The notes beneath the pieces were generated by a model, which was given only the letters and a program-made list of their open reading frames with translations, was not told the origin of the DNA and did no database searches. The translations under genes were made by a program, and so were the position numbers. Of a stretch of 64,000 bases of DNA, positions 12,075-25,900 are shown piece after piece. Within the stretch, counting starts at the first letter, position 1, and every line of letters starts with the position of its first letter. Origin of the DNA: Limnomonas spitsbergensis (Eukaryota; Chlorophyta; Chlorophyceae; Chlamydomonadales); contig JAYJMM010000041.1 of assembly GCA_037349105.1 (NCBI GenBank), positions 9,732,501-9,796,500 of the forward strand, read 5' to 3'.

Positions 12075-13687
12075 TGAGCGGCATGTTCTCACTGCGTTTG
12101 TGTTCATAATTGTGTGGGGGGCACATTACGGATTCATTAGAGCAAATGGACCCTTGCAGGGGAATGGGCTTTTGAGATAAGTTCTTCTTCAGACTATATG
12201 GGGGCGCATGGAGAGTTGGAGATCCCGGCGGAGCTGTTTGTGATTCGAGGGGACCATGAGACCCTCGTCATGGACTGCTAGTAAATGAGAAACAAGTCAA
12301 TGATTTTCAACCGGCTTAGTTTTTTTACTTGACTCGTGATTATGTGATTTATAATGATTTGTTCTTGGTGATTATCCCTGACCACCGGCCCTAACGTAGA
12401 CCTAATGGAGTAGGCGACAGAGGCAAAGCTAGCAACTGATACTTTCCTTTCTGCTTAAGCATGCCATAAAACGCGAGTGCCTCAGATGCATGCATGGTCC
12501 TAGGAGGCTACGACCTGACATGCAATGCGATCATCAGCATCCGATGCAACCTCATGCGGCTGGGTAAGAATGAAAGCGGGGCATGTTGCATGCTACACGC
12601 CAGCAGCGGCTCGTTTTTTTACCATCAGGTTGAAGGCTTAACTGTTAGCAATTGGGAAGGCTTGGTGGTGTGGTTTGTTGTTGCAATGGCATCCGAAAGG
12701 CGTTAAGCTGGTCAATGGCAGCCAAAGTCTATAAAACAGCCTGTGTTAGCAGTGCAGTGTCTTCGGCATTCCTGCCAGTTCTTCATCTGAAAGCTGCCCA
12801 CGATAGTATGGTCATGTCCACGTAGGCGCATCCAAACAACTCATTGGTTGCTGGGAAATCGACACTAAATAGAATTGGCTTTGCTTGACATGTTGGCACG
12901 CCTGAACTTGGAATATCAACACCGGCATATTTGAAGAGGTGCATAATTCAGTCACAAAAAACCGTCATGCCAAAAAATTCGCCCAGGGTTCGCCTATGCG
13001 ACCCCTTCATGGTTCATGCGTGAGAAGCGCATAGGCAGCCAGTGCCAGTCACATACAAAAACAAATGTGACATCATCCCACGTATGTAGGTGTCAGCGTA
13101 TACCGCTATACCGTCATCGGTAACAACCCGCAACAAAGCACTTGAATGCTTTATAGTCATAGTCATAAAAGACGATGAATGGATCAAACACCAAATGAAA
13201 ACTCGACCAAATGCAGTAGGAAGGCAGAGCGAGGTCAACGAGGCAAGCCGTCATTGTCACTCTTAGAGCCTCCACAAGCCGGGCGGCCGACGCACTGCAT
13301 TTCCTGCCCCCTTGTCAGGTTGTGCAGTGTGCGATGACGGGCGCAGTTCAACAGCAATACATGGAAAGTGCCCACAAAAAAGCCGTCACAAATTTCACAG
13401 CATATCGGTAGCGAAAATCCTTTTAATAACATCACCAGTACTCCCATCTGTTGGATTACCAGAGCATGCCGAGACCTGCCCATCAGACGGGTGACGCAGA
13501 AGAGGCACGCACAGAGACCTGATTCATAACCTGCTTATAAAGTATAAATTGGGGGGTCTATCTATTTAAGGTACACGGAGCCAACCCCTCGCACAGGAAG
13601 CCAGAGCGTCCCGGGGATCTTTAGGGGCCCAGTAAACAAAATCAAGGGATAGGACAAAGTCGTCATGGCAACATTATCGCACCCACT
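12075..13687. other. Convergent intergenic region, no gene seen
   Basis: This 1.6-kb stretch lies between the ANK-TIR stop codon and the kinase stop codon and should contain both 3' UTRs. No exon with plausible splice sites or coding bias was found. The short frames here have no recognisable sequence. Confidence 0.6.
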
Positions 13688-16600
13688 TTAAGGCTGAGGA
13701 GCCAGAGCCTGAACACCAGTGCCTGAAGACATAACACCATACATGTACGCGGCATCCACCCAGCACTGCACCATGCTGGCAAAACCTTTCAGTGGGAACT
13801 CTTGATCACGATCAAATCCTCGCACTTCACAGCCCTGCCTGCAAATATACGCCCAGTGGAATGGTGCGTTGCCTCCCATCGGCTGCAGGCCATTTGGTTC
13901 CAAGATATCAACTGGCTGCGAGACGAAAGGCGCCCATGACCATGCCCATGGCTGTCAAGCCTGTTCACTTCCCATCAACCCAAGAGCATTGCAAGCAGGT
14001 CAGCCATCAGGATGGGGCTAAGGCACCAACAGTATTCCACAGCTTCCCTGTCGTCTTCTCCTGGACGGCTTTTCCTCATCATCGGCTCTCACCCGACCAT
14101 CATTCAGACGTCAATCATCCCAGCTGTGCATCTCGTCACGGATGGTTGCGAGCGCAGAGCCCGAGCCGCAGAGCATACCTGCCTGCCCAGGTGCGAGGTT
14201 GCCGCCGCTGTCAAAGTGACCGGGTGTGGCGCGGCCGGTGGCCGACGACGTCAGCGTCGCCGGGTCCAGCCCCAGGTCGTCAGCCATGGCCGTGACGAGG
14301 AGGGAGCTGCCTGGGCTGCTTGGGCCGCCACACTGCTCGCCTCCATAAGTCTGCCCTCAAGCAAGAGGGACGGATGGGTGGGTTAAATAGCTGTTGAGGA
14401 AAATGTTGATGCATCCACTAAAAACACTTAATGAGTGCACATCAGATACCTGAAACAGGCACATGGGTCGCCACCACAAGCCTGATGAGGGGCAAACTTT
14501 GACCGGCCAACGGGCAAGGGTTCAAGCAACAAGGCTTGCGGCTCCAAGCCCCTATGAATATAGGCCGTGACGTAGCTGAATTTTAGCTGAAGCAACCGAA
14601 CATCTACAGTGGATTCCACCCAGTGGCATATGTCTGAAGAACATGAAGAACCTGGCGAGCAGAAGCAGAAGATAGGTGTACTGCCTAGGGATTGAAGGAG
14701 GTCCCAAGTGATGTGTAGTTTACATCTTTAATGATCGGTACTCTACCGTAGTAAAAGAGGTGTCAAGGGAGGTCCTGTCCCCCACTCCCCTCCTCAGTGG
14801 ATGTGCACTTCTCAAAAACCTCCATGACCCCACATCAACATATCCCCGTCACCCCATACCCACCATTCTCTCCCTCCCTTGCTCTCTTCCTTCGCCCCCT
14901 TTCACCCCTCCACCTCTCCCCACTCCTCTCCCCCTCCCTTCTTCCCCTCTTTTCTCCCATCTCTCCCCTCTATCTCCCACCTGCAGCAGCGCCTTGACAA
15001 AGCTCTCCTCCGTCAGCCTGACCACCACCACACCCTCTGTGGCGCGTGCAGAACATCTGTGTCGCACCGTCCTCATGGAATCAATGGTCACCTCGCCAAT
15101 GACCTGACCGGGACCTCGGACCTACTCAGCAGGAAAGGACAAGGATCAGGAGCAGAAGACAAGGGAGACGAGGGGAGACGAGGGGATGCGAATGACAATG
15201 GATCAGGAGCAGAATACAGGGGAGATGAGGGAATAAAATGACCACATGGGACGGTCTCGCTAACCTCAAGGGCAATCAGTCATTAAAGGTCCAGTCCAAG
15301 TAGCCAGTGCAACCTTTGTCCAAGTACGCATGAAATGCCTGAAGGTATTGATCCAGAACTACTGGCCAAGCCCCTCACAAAGTCATCACAGGGTAATAAA
15401 CATCCTGTGCTGTGTTCACTCTTTGGCTCAGCACCTGGCCATCGTCATCCAACCACATATCAGCTGTTCATTACACCTGTTGCTGTTACAGTTGTTGTTC
15501 CTGATACTGCAGTCTCCATAATTCAAGTCAGCTCAAGGTGGTAGAGCCCAGTGGCCGTACAGCCTGTCCTAGGAAAGAACAGGCAGCAAGACCACCGGGC
15601 TCCCTAGAAGACGCTCCTCACCTCCCCACACACCCTGTCCGCCTGTGTGAATGCCACCACCTATTCCCACATTCCCTGCTCCCCTCACCTCCAGCACATA
15701 CTCCTCACAGTGCCCTAGCAGGTGATCACCCATGCGCTGCTTCAGCTCGTGGGCCTGCAGGGTTGGGGTGCAGAGTTAGGGTTTAGGACATATCATAATA
15801 AGGATTAAAACAACCCTTACCTGACGCTGTCCACACAGGCCTGCACCCACCTTGTCCATACCCCATTACCCACACTATTCTCACAGGTCTGCACCTACCT
15901 TGTCCATACCCCATTACCCACACTATTCCCACAGGTCTGCACCTACCTTTACTTTGTCGATGTGCAGCTTGCCATCATGGACCTGTGACTCCGGAGCAAA
16001 GCCGCCCATCTGCACCAGCATACATCAACACAACAACTCAACAGGATTCAAACGGCATTAAACACTCAGCCATCAAGAATTCATGGCATCAGAGCGATAA
16101 GATCTGCAGGTCTGGTGCCGAACTTTGCATCAGATCTATTCAGTCTAAACTTGCAAGAGACCTAGCTTACGTTGCATCCAAGTCCATGCCTCGGGGCTCT
16201 CCACTATTCAATCATTCACAAACAAAATACGCATATGAGATGAGAACAAATGAGGTGGCATTAGCAGATGCTTTGAACAAAGCATTGCCAACTCATCCGT
16301 GATTGATGGTCCAGGGGGCAGCACAGCCCAGGGGAACCAAGCGGCAGGCTTCCTTCCCATGCCCCTGAACCCCTTTCCCTCCTTTGCTTTTGCCCCTGCC
16401 CCTTTCCTTGACCCTGCCCTGCTTCATGCTCATTCTATCTGCATCGCCTCTCCCTCCGATACGCCTCATCCTCGCCCAGTACCGCCCGATGTGAACCTAG
16501 ACCCCCCCGTACCCACACTTCAAGCACACTCAGAGTATCGGACGTGTCCAGGTCCAGCATCAAGACCTCCCCCTTGTTCTCCAGCTGCCCATCACTCCCC

Positions 16601-16902
16601 ACAGCCCGAGGCATCAGCCCTCACCTCCAGCACAAACGATTCGTCCAGGTCCAGTGTCATTGACTCCCCAATATCCTCCAGCTGCCCGTCCCTCCCCATG
16701 ACTCTTGACCCGCCCTTGTTCGCCGGCCGTGCCTTGACCATCTCCACCACACCCGCCATGATCATGAACACAGAGTGGGCCTCATCACCCTCCCTGGAGT
16801 GGGGTACAAGGGGGGGGGGGGGGGTCACACCAAACGCCTCTCTTTACCCTCACAATTCTCTCTTGGAAAGCAGACTGAATAAGGGCAAAACAGACCTCTG
16901 TA

Positions 16903-16944
<42 letters not shown>

Positions 16945-19900
16945 TATGGAATGGGAGCTAAAAGGCAGGCCTCTTCAGGGTCCCAAGCAGTCCTCCCTGG
17001 GGAAGAGCAAACTTGTTTTCGTTTTTTGCCCAACCGCTTTGGCCCTGCAAGGTCGTTCAAAATAGCGGGCAGATCGCTGACATGATGATTTCAGCTTTAA
17101 AAGCCTCCGGGTGACTGCTTCCCACCCGCCAGCATTCCTGGGTCCAGCCACACAGCATACGGCATCACTCAATCAGTCAGGCCAAACATTAGCACGGAAC
17201 AAAACAGTTGATGCATCAAATAAAACCTTAGCAACAAAATAGACACAACCAACTACAACCAACTACAACAATCACTTTGCTGGCAGGCAGAGATCAAGGA
17301 AACTCGTACACTTTGGCTGTAGTGCTGAGTCATGGCCATCACAATAATTCCTGAAGGGCTCAAATCCATTTCCTCTCCTCACTCCACCCCCTTGCCACCC
17401 CGCACAACTCGCGGTACCTGAAGAGATATTCCCCGGTTTGACATGTCTTCTCCATCAGGCGAGCTCGGATGACCGACACAAACGGGGAGCGGGACACAGC
17501 ATGCCCTGCCTCGCCCACAGTCACCTGCATGTCGCAACAGGGGGCCAAGAGATTATGGACGCATACTGCGGTCACACACCCTCACGCCCCGAGGAAGGTG
17601 GTTGTTTTCTGTCATTAAATTTAAGATATCCTGTACTTCAAAGATGGCTTTGTGATTCGTCCTAGTATTGAGTGGTAGGCAATCCTCAGGTATGATGACA
17701 AGAGAGAGGCTGCTCTCTTCTAGCGCCACAATCACATCCCAGTTAGCCGAAGACAGTTAGACTTCCCTAATTATGATACCTCACCAGTGTGCACCAGGCC
17801 ACTCTTTACCAGCTGCCGGGTAGCCACAATCGGGCCGATGGGAATGGGGGGCCCAACAAAAAATTGCAGCCAAAACACCCTAAAACAAACAGTGCCTTTC
17901 TATGCGCACTATCTTTCACCTCCATATACAACCCGTAGGATGCAGGTAGGATGCAGGTAGGATGCAAGTAGGATGCAGGTAGGATGCAGGTAGGATGCAG
18001 GTAGGATGCAAGTAGGATGCAGATGCCACCAAACATCTCTACCGGTGTGATCTAGGTTCAGCACAGAGGCCCTGTTGATAACTCACAGTGGGCGCATTGT
18101 GTGGCATGTGCAGTTGGCACAGGGTCTGTAGAGGAGAGTGACCTCGATTAGTGGTCCAAGGATGAGACATCATGCCCTGGATAAATGAGTGAGAACAGAG
18201 TGAGAGATGAGGGGTGGGGTGGGGGAAGAGGAGTGGGGGGAAAGAATGGGACGCGAGGGGCGTGAAGGGAGGAAATAGGGAAGAAGCAATACAAATGGGA
18301 TGAATCAATGAGAGCACAGGGGTGGAGGATGAGGAGTGGGAGAATAATAAGAGGGAGGGCTGAGAGGAGTGGGGTGACAGGAGAAGAGTGAGAAGAGGAG
18401 AGTGGGGAGAAGGTCGAGGAGAGGAGTGGTGGACGAAGGGTGCATCAGCAAGCCATTTGAATGTGCACAAGTCGATGGCTCACTATCCCATGCCACTGAA
18501 TTCCGTTCCATCTCCATTTATCCTAGGTTTTTACCTGCAGCGTGATGCGCTCAGTTGGGTCCTTGATGAAGACCCGAGAGAAGAGATGCAGGATCTCCCG
18601 CGACACGCGCACATCTGACGGGTATGTAACCTGAACACACACCACCAACGACAACAGGTCCTCAGCAACAGAGATTGCATGCCGACACACATCATGGTGC
18701 TCATGTACTTCCAAGGACAAGTTATACAAACCCAGGAACACACACAGGCCGCCAGGCTGCAGCTGAGGAGTCCAGCAGCAGGGCATGGCATACGCAGAAA
18801 TTACCGCGCCCATCACCACCCACAGGTCTTCAGCCGAGGAGTGTGGCAGAACCGAAATAAAGCACTTTCCTGCCATAGGGTCTGGGGCCGACTGACAATC
18901 CGGTCAGCGGACGGTGAGCAAGACCTGATGCAGCCCCAGCCCCCCACCCAGGTAATGGACAGCCTCAGTGCACCTGCTAACCCTCCCCCCCCCCCCCGTC
19001 TCTTCACCTCCCGTCCTCCCTCCCACTTCCCCGCCCCCCCCCCCCCGTCTCTTCACCTCCCGTCCTCCCTCCCACTTCCCCGCTCCCCCCCCCCCCTGTC
19101 TCTTCACCTCCCGTCCTCCCTCCCACTTCCACGCTCCCCCCCCCCCCGTCTCTTCACCTCCCGTCCTCCCTCCCACTTCCCCGCTCCCCCCCCCCCCGTC
19201 TCTTCACCTCCCGTCCTCCCTCCCACTTCCCCGCTCCCCCCCCCCCCCCGTCTCTTCACCTCCCGTCCTCCCTCCCACTTCCCCGCTCCCCCCACCCCGT
19301 CTCTTCACCTCCCGTCCTCCCTCCCACTTCCCCGCTCCTCCCCCCCCGTCTCTTCACCTCCCGTCCTCCCTCCCACTTCCCCGCTCCCCCCCCCCCCCCC
19401 GTCTCTTCACCTCCCGTCCTCCCTCCCACTTCCCCGCTCCCCCCCCTCTGTCTCTTCACCTCCCGTCCTCCCTCCCAACCTTGTGCCCCCAGCCTCACAT
19501 CTCTCAGCATAAACTCAAGCCCCCTCCTTCCACCCCCATCCTCCTGATCCCATCCCTCTGTCAGGCATGCACCCCACCCTTCTCCCCTCCCAAAGCTTCA
19601 CACTTACCGGCACCTGCCCCACATTCTCCCCGCCCATTGCCCCCCATACTTTCTGCATCCAAACTCTCGAAGCTGCAAACCTTCCTTCAGCTGCCCCCTC
19701 TCCTAGCTATATACCTTCAATGCATTGACCTCCCTCTTATGCAAAAGCTTCTTGCCTGCCTCCCAAAGCTCCCCAACCAACCCAACATACCCACCATCAC
19801 CTCCTCCCTTGGCCCTCTCGAAGCTTCACACCCACCTCCACGTGCAAGATAGCTCTGCTGACATCCAGCAAGCAGCTCCCCAGGAAAGGCATCCGCCCGT

Positions 19901-22900
19901 ACACAAAGCAGTACAAGCAGACGCCTAGCGCCCACACGTCTGCTGAGTAGGGGTCTGGCAGCACCTTGGCCACCTTGATGGTCCCGGGGGACGTCACGGT
20001 GCCGCCATTGACAGCCTCGGGCGGCTGGAATGCAGGCGTACAGGACAGCTTGCTATTGCTGCTGTGGTCGTTGATCACCCTGCAAGGGAGAGTGGGGAAG
20101 GGTGGGGAAGAGTGAGAGAGTGGCCTGAGGTTGGGAGAAGGTAAGGAGGGTGTGGGGATGAGAGAGGGGGAATGAGGGAGTGGGAGGAAGGGAGAGGGGG
20201 GAGAGAGGGAAGCAGGCTCCCTTGTGCTACACAACTCTCCTAGGTTCCAGCCCCTCCCCATTTATAGATGTCCAACCCATCATTTCCATCCAAAGCAACA
20301 CTTGACATGTCAGAAACTCTCTCTGACAATGATGCCTAGGTGATAGATCAAAGCTCTGTATGACAGGCCGTTAAATTCATCAAATACCGAATTGACTTTT
20401 AGTTTACAAGCTACAGCAGATACACTCTCAGGCATTGCTTATCATGTCAGTTCAACCTGGCCATTGCCCATGCATCATCCTGTCACATCCAGTGCAATGC
20501 CTACACGCTAATAGCACATTGCCCATGCACTAAGGGCACTGAAATCTTAAACCTTAAGCTCCCAAAAATCCAAAGTCTACCAACTACACTATCCTGCTCA
20601 GGCCTTTAGGGCATTCATGAAGCATAGATGACTGATCCTACCCCTATTTAACGCACCTTGCAGATCCAAAGTCTGCCAGCTTCAGGTCCCCCACAGCATT
20701 CACCAACATGTTCTCAGGCTTGAGGTCTCCATGAACCACACCTAAATCAACATGTAGGAGGAAGGGGGACACAAGTGGGCACACTTTCACCAACAGAGAG
20801 AGAGCTGAGCACCAGAGAGCACCCCAACAACAGAGGGGAGTTCTCATGATGTAGGAACTTCAGTATCATGTACAGGAGCTTGACCACAACGCTGAGGCTC
20901 CTAACGTAGAATGCATTCAAGATCCTTGCACAACCAACCATCCTTATATTGGGTGGCTGGCCAAGCCCTAGGGCATGCCCTCAACATTCAGCTGCTGTTG
21001 CATCGCGTTTAGCCTGCATGACATGCTCCCATGCATGCAGGGCAGGGGAAGCTCCATCCCCTCTGCACCCCTTGGGGCATGGCACTGACTTCTGTCTGGC
21101 ATGCTCTCATGCGTGTAGGGCAGGGTAAGCTTCCTTGGTCTGCACCCCAGGTATGGTTCCGAGATCAGCATGGCACATTTTTTGCACGTGAGGCAGGGTG
21201 GGGATTGAGGGCGAGGGCGGAAGGGACGCTATCTCCACCCACCCCCTAGGCTGTGTTGCAATATGGTTACATGGGGATACGCCCATGAGGCGGGACCGGG
21301 GTCGGGGGCCAGAGGGAGGCCACGCACCGTTGAAGTGCAGGTAGTCAAGCCCACAGCACGCTTGTCGGAAGTACCGCAGACAGACATCCTCCGAGAACCT
21401 GAAAAACACACATAGCAACAAGCTCAATCAAGGGCTCAACAGTAGACTTGCCAGAGGTCTAAATGTGTTTTTTTAATCTAAAAACGGTATTTCAAGAATC
21501 CCAAAGATTGAGCTGTCCGCCAGCAATCCTCTAGTCACAGTCCACTCCCTAGAGGATTCAATGCTCAGTCGGGAAGAATATTTGCGTGGGGGTGCCTCAT
21601 CAGATTTGGTAGGGTCCCCCTCTTCCTTAAGCTTGCATCCTCAGAAGAAAAGCAACCCTGCCATTGCCTTACCTCTCAAAGCCGCCACCCTGCATGCGTG
21701 TAGATTGCACCGGGCCATGCTCCATGTATTCCATGACCAACATCAGATGACTGCCACCAGGGGGGTCGATGATCTGAGTTTGGAGCGGGGCAAAGAGATA
21801 TTGGCGGATTCAAAACGCTGAAAGTATCACTCAAATTCAAATTCAAACAGTGTGTGTTCCTATCCCTTGCAACTGACACAGCTGGCAAGCTGTCCGCCCT
21901 CTCAATGACCAGAAAAATACGCATATTGGAATGATATCAGCTGACTACGGTAGTATGGTTTACACCCTCATTGTGCCGCCATGGAGTGCATAGCACACCT
22001 TGAAATGCTGAATACCAGGGTCTGCATACCGGTACTGAACATGCCAGACTTAAGATTCGCCGCATCTGTTTGGCCATTTATTATGTATTCATTGCCTGGG
22101 CTACTTTGATCAGTGCCTATGTGTGGCTGTCTTCAACACTTTTTAAACTACATAAGCAGCTCCAATATCAGTACCTGTTCCCAACAGAATAACTGCTTAA
22201 TCCAGCCCCCCACCTCATGCAATCGGACGATGTTGGGGTGGTCTAGCTTCTTCAGGACTGCTACCTCACGCATCACCTCTGTACAGCAGCAGCAGATGAG
22301 GCAAGAGTGTGACTGTCAGGGATATCACATACATGTGGACAGTAGAAGAGGATATGACAAACGTGTCTTAAGGGCTTGAAAGCATGCTTTTGGATTGATC
22401 CCAAGATGCTTCAATAGCATTCCGAAGTACTGAGTTGCTGATGAAGGCCTTACGCACAAGCCCGCACTCACCTCATGGGATGATTCACATTCACGATTGA
22501 GACTCGCTATTAAGACAGTCTTTCTGAGGCTGGAATTTCATCCACTACCGGTCGGTACGTCACATCGCACAGCCTTCACACAAGCAATGCCCCCCCCCCC
22601 ACACACACACAACACACACAGAACGAACAGGACGCACGCAGATTGTACCATGTTAGGATTTCCTCACTCACCATATGGATGAATATATTATAAGAAAAGC
22701 TGCAGACACAAAACACACACACAGCATATATTCACCTTACATCATGCAGTCCCCTTTGCCAATCTGACTCTGGTAGTTAAGCACAGGAACATGAACCAAC
22801 TTAACAGGATCTGATTGTCAGCAATCTGTGAGCAAGATATATGCATGATATATGCATATACACACACACACACACACACACACCTTCCAGAGGGTTGCTT

Positions 22901-25900
22901 GCCGGCACATACTCATCCACGGAGTCTCGCCGTCTGCTCGTCTCGTCAAGTGACAACCTCGAGTTGATGCCTGCTGGTCTGAGTAGTGGGAGAATGAGCA
23001 GGAGAGACAGGTCAGCAGGGACAGGATTCGCCAGGGGGACAGACATGTCTGAGGAGAGACATGCCAGGTTTTTCCCCGCCAGCGGGCCGTGATGGCCCTT
23101 TGTCAAGTAGAGAGAAGCAAGGGGGCCTGCTCCCCACTAAGTGGTTGTCCTCTTCTTAAACACAAAATCCATTCAAAACTCGATCCTGTGGGCTGCGAGA
23201 AGCAAACAACCCAGAGATAAAATTATGAACAAGGTCCGCACAAAGCACTATGTACCAAGTTCCTATAATATTGGACTTGAAATGAAGCTCCACTGAGGGA
23301 CAGTGCAGATATTGCTTGCTATATACCTTGAGTGCTTCATTATAACATATCCTGAGAAAATAGCTCAATTGCAAACATGCGCGGACCTATTTCCAAAACA
23401 ATCCTGAACGGCTTGGAAAAAGACAGGAAACCCTCATCAGTTATCAGAGATCACAGGCGCTATGAGGTGACAGTGATACATGCCACACAGGCACAAACTC
23501 CGCCAGGGATGTGCAAATCCTCTCTGGCAACATGTACATACGCCTCACACTCCATCATCCACTCAGCTCCACTCCACCATCCACCTGAACATTATGTCAA
23601 CCACACACCCCACCGTCAACCCCACCACTCACTCCATCACCCACGCCACCAATCACCCCACAGCTCACCTATTGAAGATGCCAAAGCTACTGCTGTAGTT
23701 GGCTGGTCCGTTGTCACTGTCTCTGCGGGCAGGAAGGTATTGGACACAAGATGTTGGACACCACATGTGAGTTTTGATTGAGAACGCTCCATACGGCATA
23801 AGTCAGGGGGTCTGGCCATAAACCTAAAACAGCCAATGCATTACAGTCACAGTATTCTATCGCCCACACCACATATTTTTCCACTGTGGGAGCGGGGTGA
23901 CAGGTGAAGCATCATCCATCCACATTTTTAACGTCAGAGGACAGGTCATGTCAAGTCGGTGTGTGTTGAACCAAACACCTATAAAACCTCAATCCATGCT
24001 TGATTCGTCATTTACCAGGGCTTGAGCTTCAAACCTGGGCCCTACACCCGGACCCTACGTACGATCAAATACGGTGTTAGCTCCAGGGTGATTTAGTCAC
24101 ACTGCGGCCACAGTCCGGCCATTCGCCGGCAGATCTTTGCGTAGCGAACCTTGTTACTTGGGCCACCAGCTGTAGATTAGTCAAAGTTTAGTCCCAATCA
24201 GCCCGGTTGGAAGCCTCACGGCGGCACCCAAAGAGACCCTGACACAGAGAAAACAATACAGATACCATGTTCACCTTCTTCCTTTCAAGCTGTCTGTTGC
24301 CGCGACCTCCTCTAATTGAGTTGACGCTTTCACGTTGCCGAGGTTGCTGGCCGAGATGTTCCGAGAGGGCAGGCGCCGGCGCAATGCGCGGCTTGGTCGC
24401 TGCTGCAGCTGCTTCATCACGTAGGCACGATTCACCATCTGCAGCGGGTGGGAGCACCAGCGGGTGAGAGCAGCAGCAGATGGGAGCAGCAGCAGTGGGG
24501 AGATTAGAGGCGAGGGTCATAGCAGGGAAGGAGCAACTATAAACAAGTAGGGCGAAGGTTCAGCAAATCATAACAAATACGCCCTTGGTCAGCGTAGGTT
24601 TCGGAGGGGGAAATGTTTGGTCGTGGCACTGCGCAAGGTTCCAGGGCTACCATTTTGACAGCTCAAGAGGGAAGCAAGGACTGGCTGTTTCTCTATGCCG
24701 AATTCTGACACCTTCAGTGATTTGTGGGCCAAGGTCTGACACACATCTGAGATCATCCATTGACTGAACAAATCCAGATCTCGGAATCATGACTGTGCAT
24801 CTCCACCAACATCCCTGGTCTTAACTTACTAGTCACTACTCCTGTATACTAGTAGCAGCACAAGTAATTACCTTGATTGCGTAGAGACGGCCGTCCAGCG
24901 TGTTGAGGCAGAGCTTGACCTTGCCGAAGCTACCTCGACCTAGTGTCTTGACAATCACATACCTGCATACGCAACAGGCCAGCAACAGCTTAGCGGTAAG
25001 CAGAACAGTAGAACACCAAGGCTGAATGCACAAGCAGCGCGCAACCAAGTCCACGATGAGGGCAGGACGGGCTCTTGAGCACGGAAGACCTGGGCGCCTG
25101 AACAGACGCAGCGGACGGATAGCACTAGTTCAGTATTGTTGCACTGCTGAACCCTAGACCCAGACCTAGTGGACATAACTCACTGGTTGAGTATTGTAGC
25201 ACCCGTGAGGCTGTCTTGGCTGAGCTCCAACCGTACCGTCTCCTTGGCCAGGCTGCTTATGCCCTGAACAGGGAGGACGTGCACACTCAGCCTTCAGGGT
25301 ATGGACAGCAAGATTCGTCTTCCTCGACCCTCCCCTGATTTCCCTGTCCCCATGACCTCCTACGTGGCTGGTGTCCAAGGCACACACCACACATTTCACG
25401 CTTTGTTCATACCCCCTTTCATGCGCGACAGGTCACGGGGTCATAACCACCAGCCCTTAACATACGCCTTGTGGATCATTTAGGGGATCACTGTTTCTTT
25501 GGGAGATTCTTCAGCTACAATTCAGATACAGCACATCATGCGGCCATGGGGGCCTGCTGCAGCAAGCCCAGGAGCTTGGGTGACCGGCTGCAGGCCGGCG
25601 ATGTTTGCCAAATGTTTGGTGACCCACAGCTTGGTCCCCATCGGCCCTGGGGTGTGGTAACAGCCCAGCACCCCAGCGGCCTGCCAAAGGTGGTACTATG
25701 GTGCTAACTAAAATAACCAATGTCAGAGGCCTTCACAATGCATGCCATAGACAAGCAGTTGAAATTGCAATGGCAGGTGCTCTTTGACACCTGCATCCTC
25801 GTTACACATCCGTTCAATCAAAAGCCTCCCCAAACATGTCCACATTCCAGCCAGCAATGCAGATAGCGGTCCAAGTTTTTGACGTGACTCCAGCAAGGCC

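Noticed and set aside
18679..19852. Proline-rich 277- and 294-codon plus-strand frames resembling extensin-like proteins
   Set aside because: They read the C-rich minisatellite inside a kinase intron; both strands and several frames stay open.
25546..25707. Plus-strand frame starting [13 protein letters not shown], like a myristoylated N-terminus
   Set aside because: It lies antisense within the kinase gene, ends after 53 codons, and no downstream plus-strand exon joins to it. The real lipid-anchor start is MGCASSK on the other strand at 28730.
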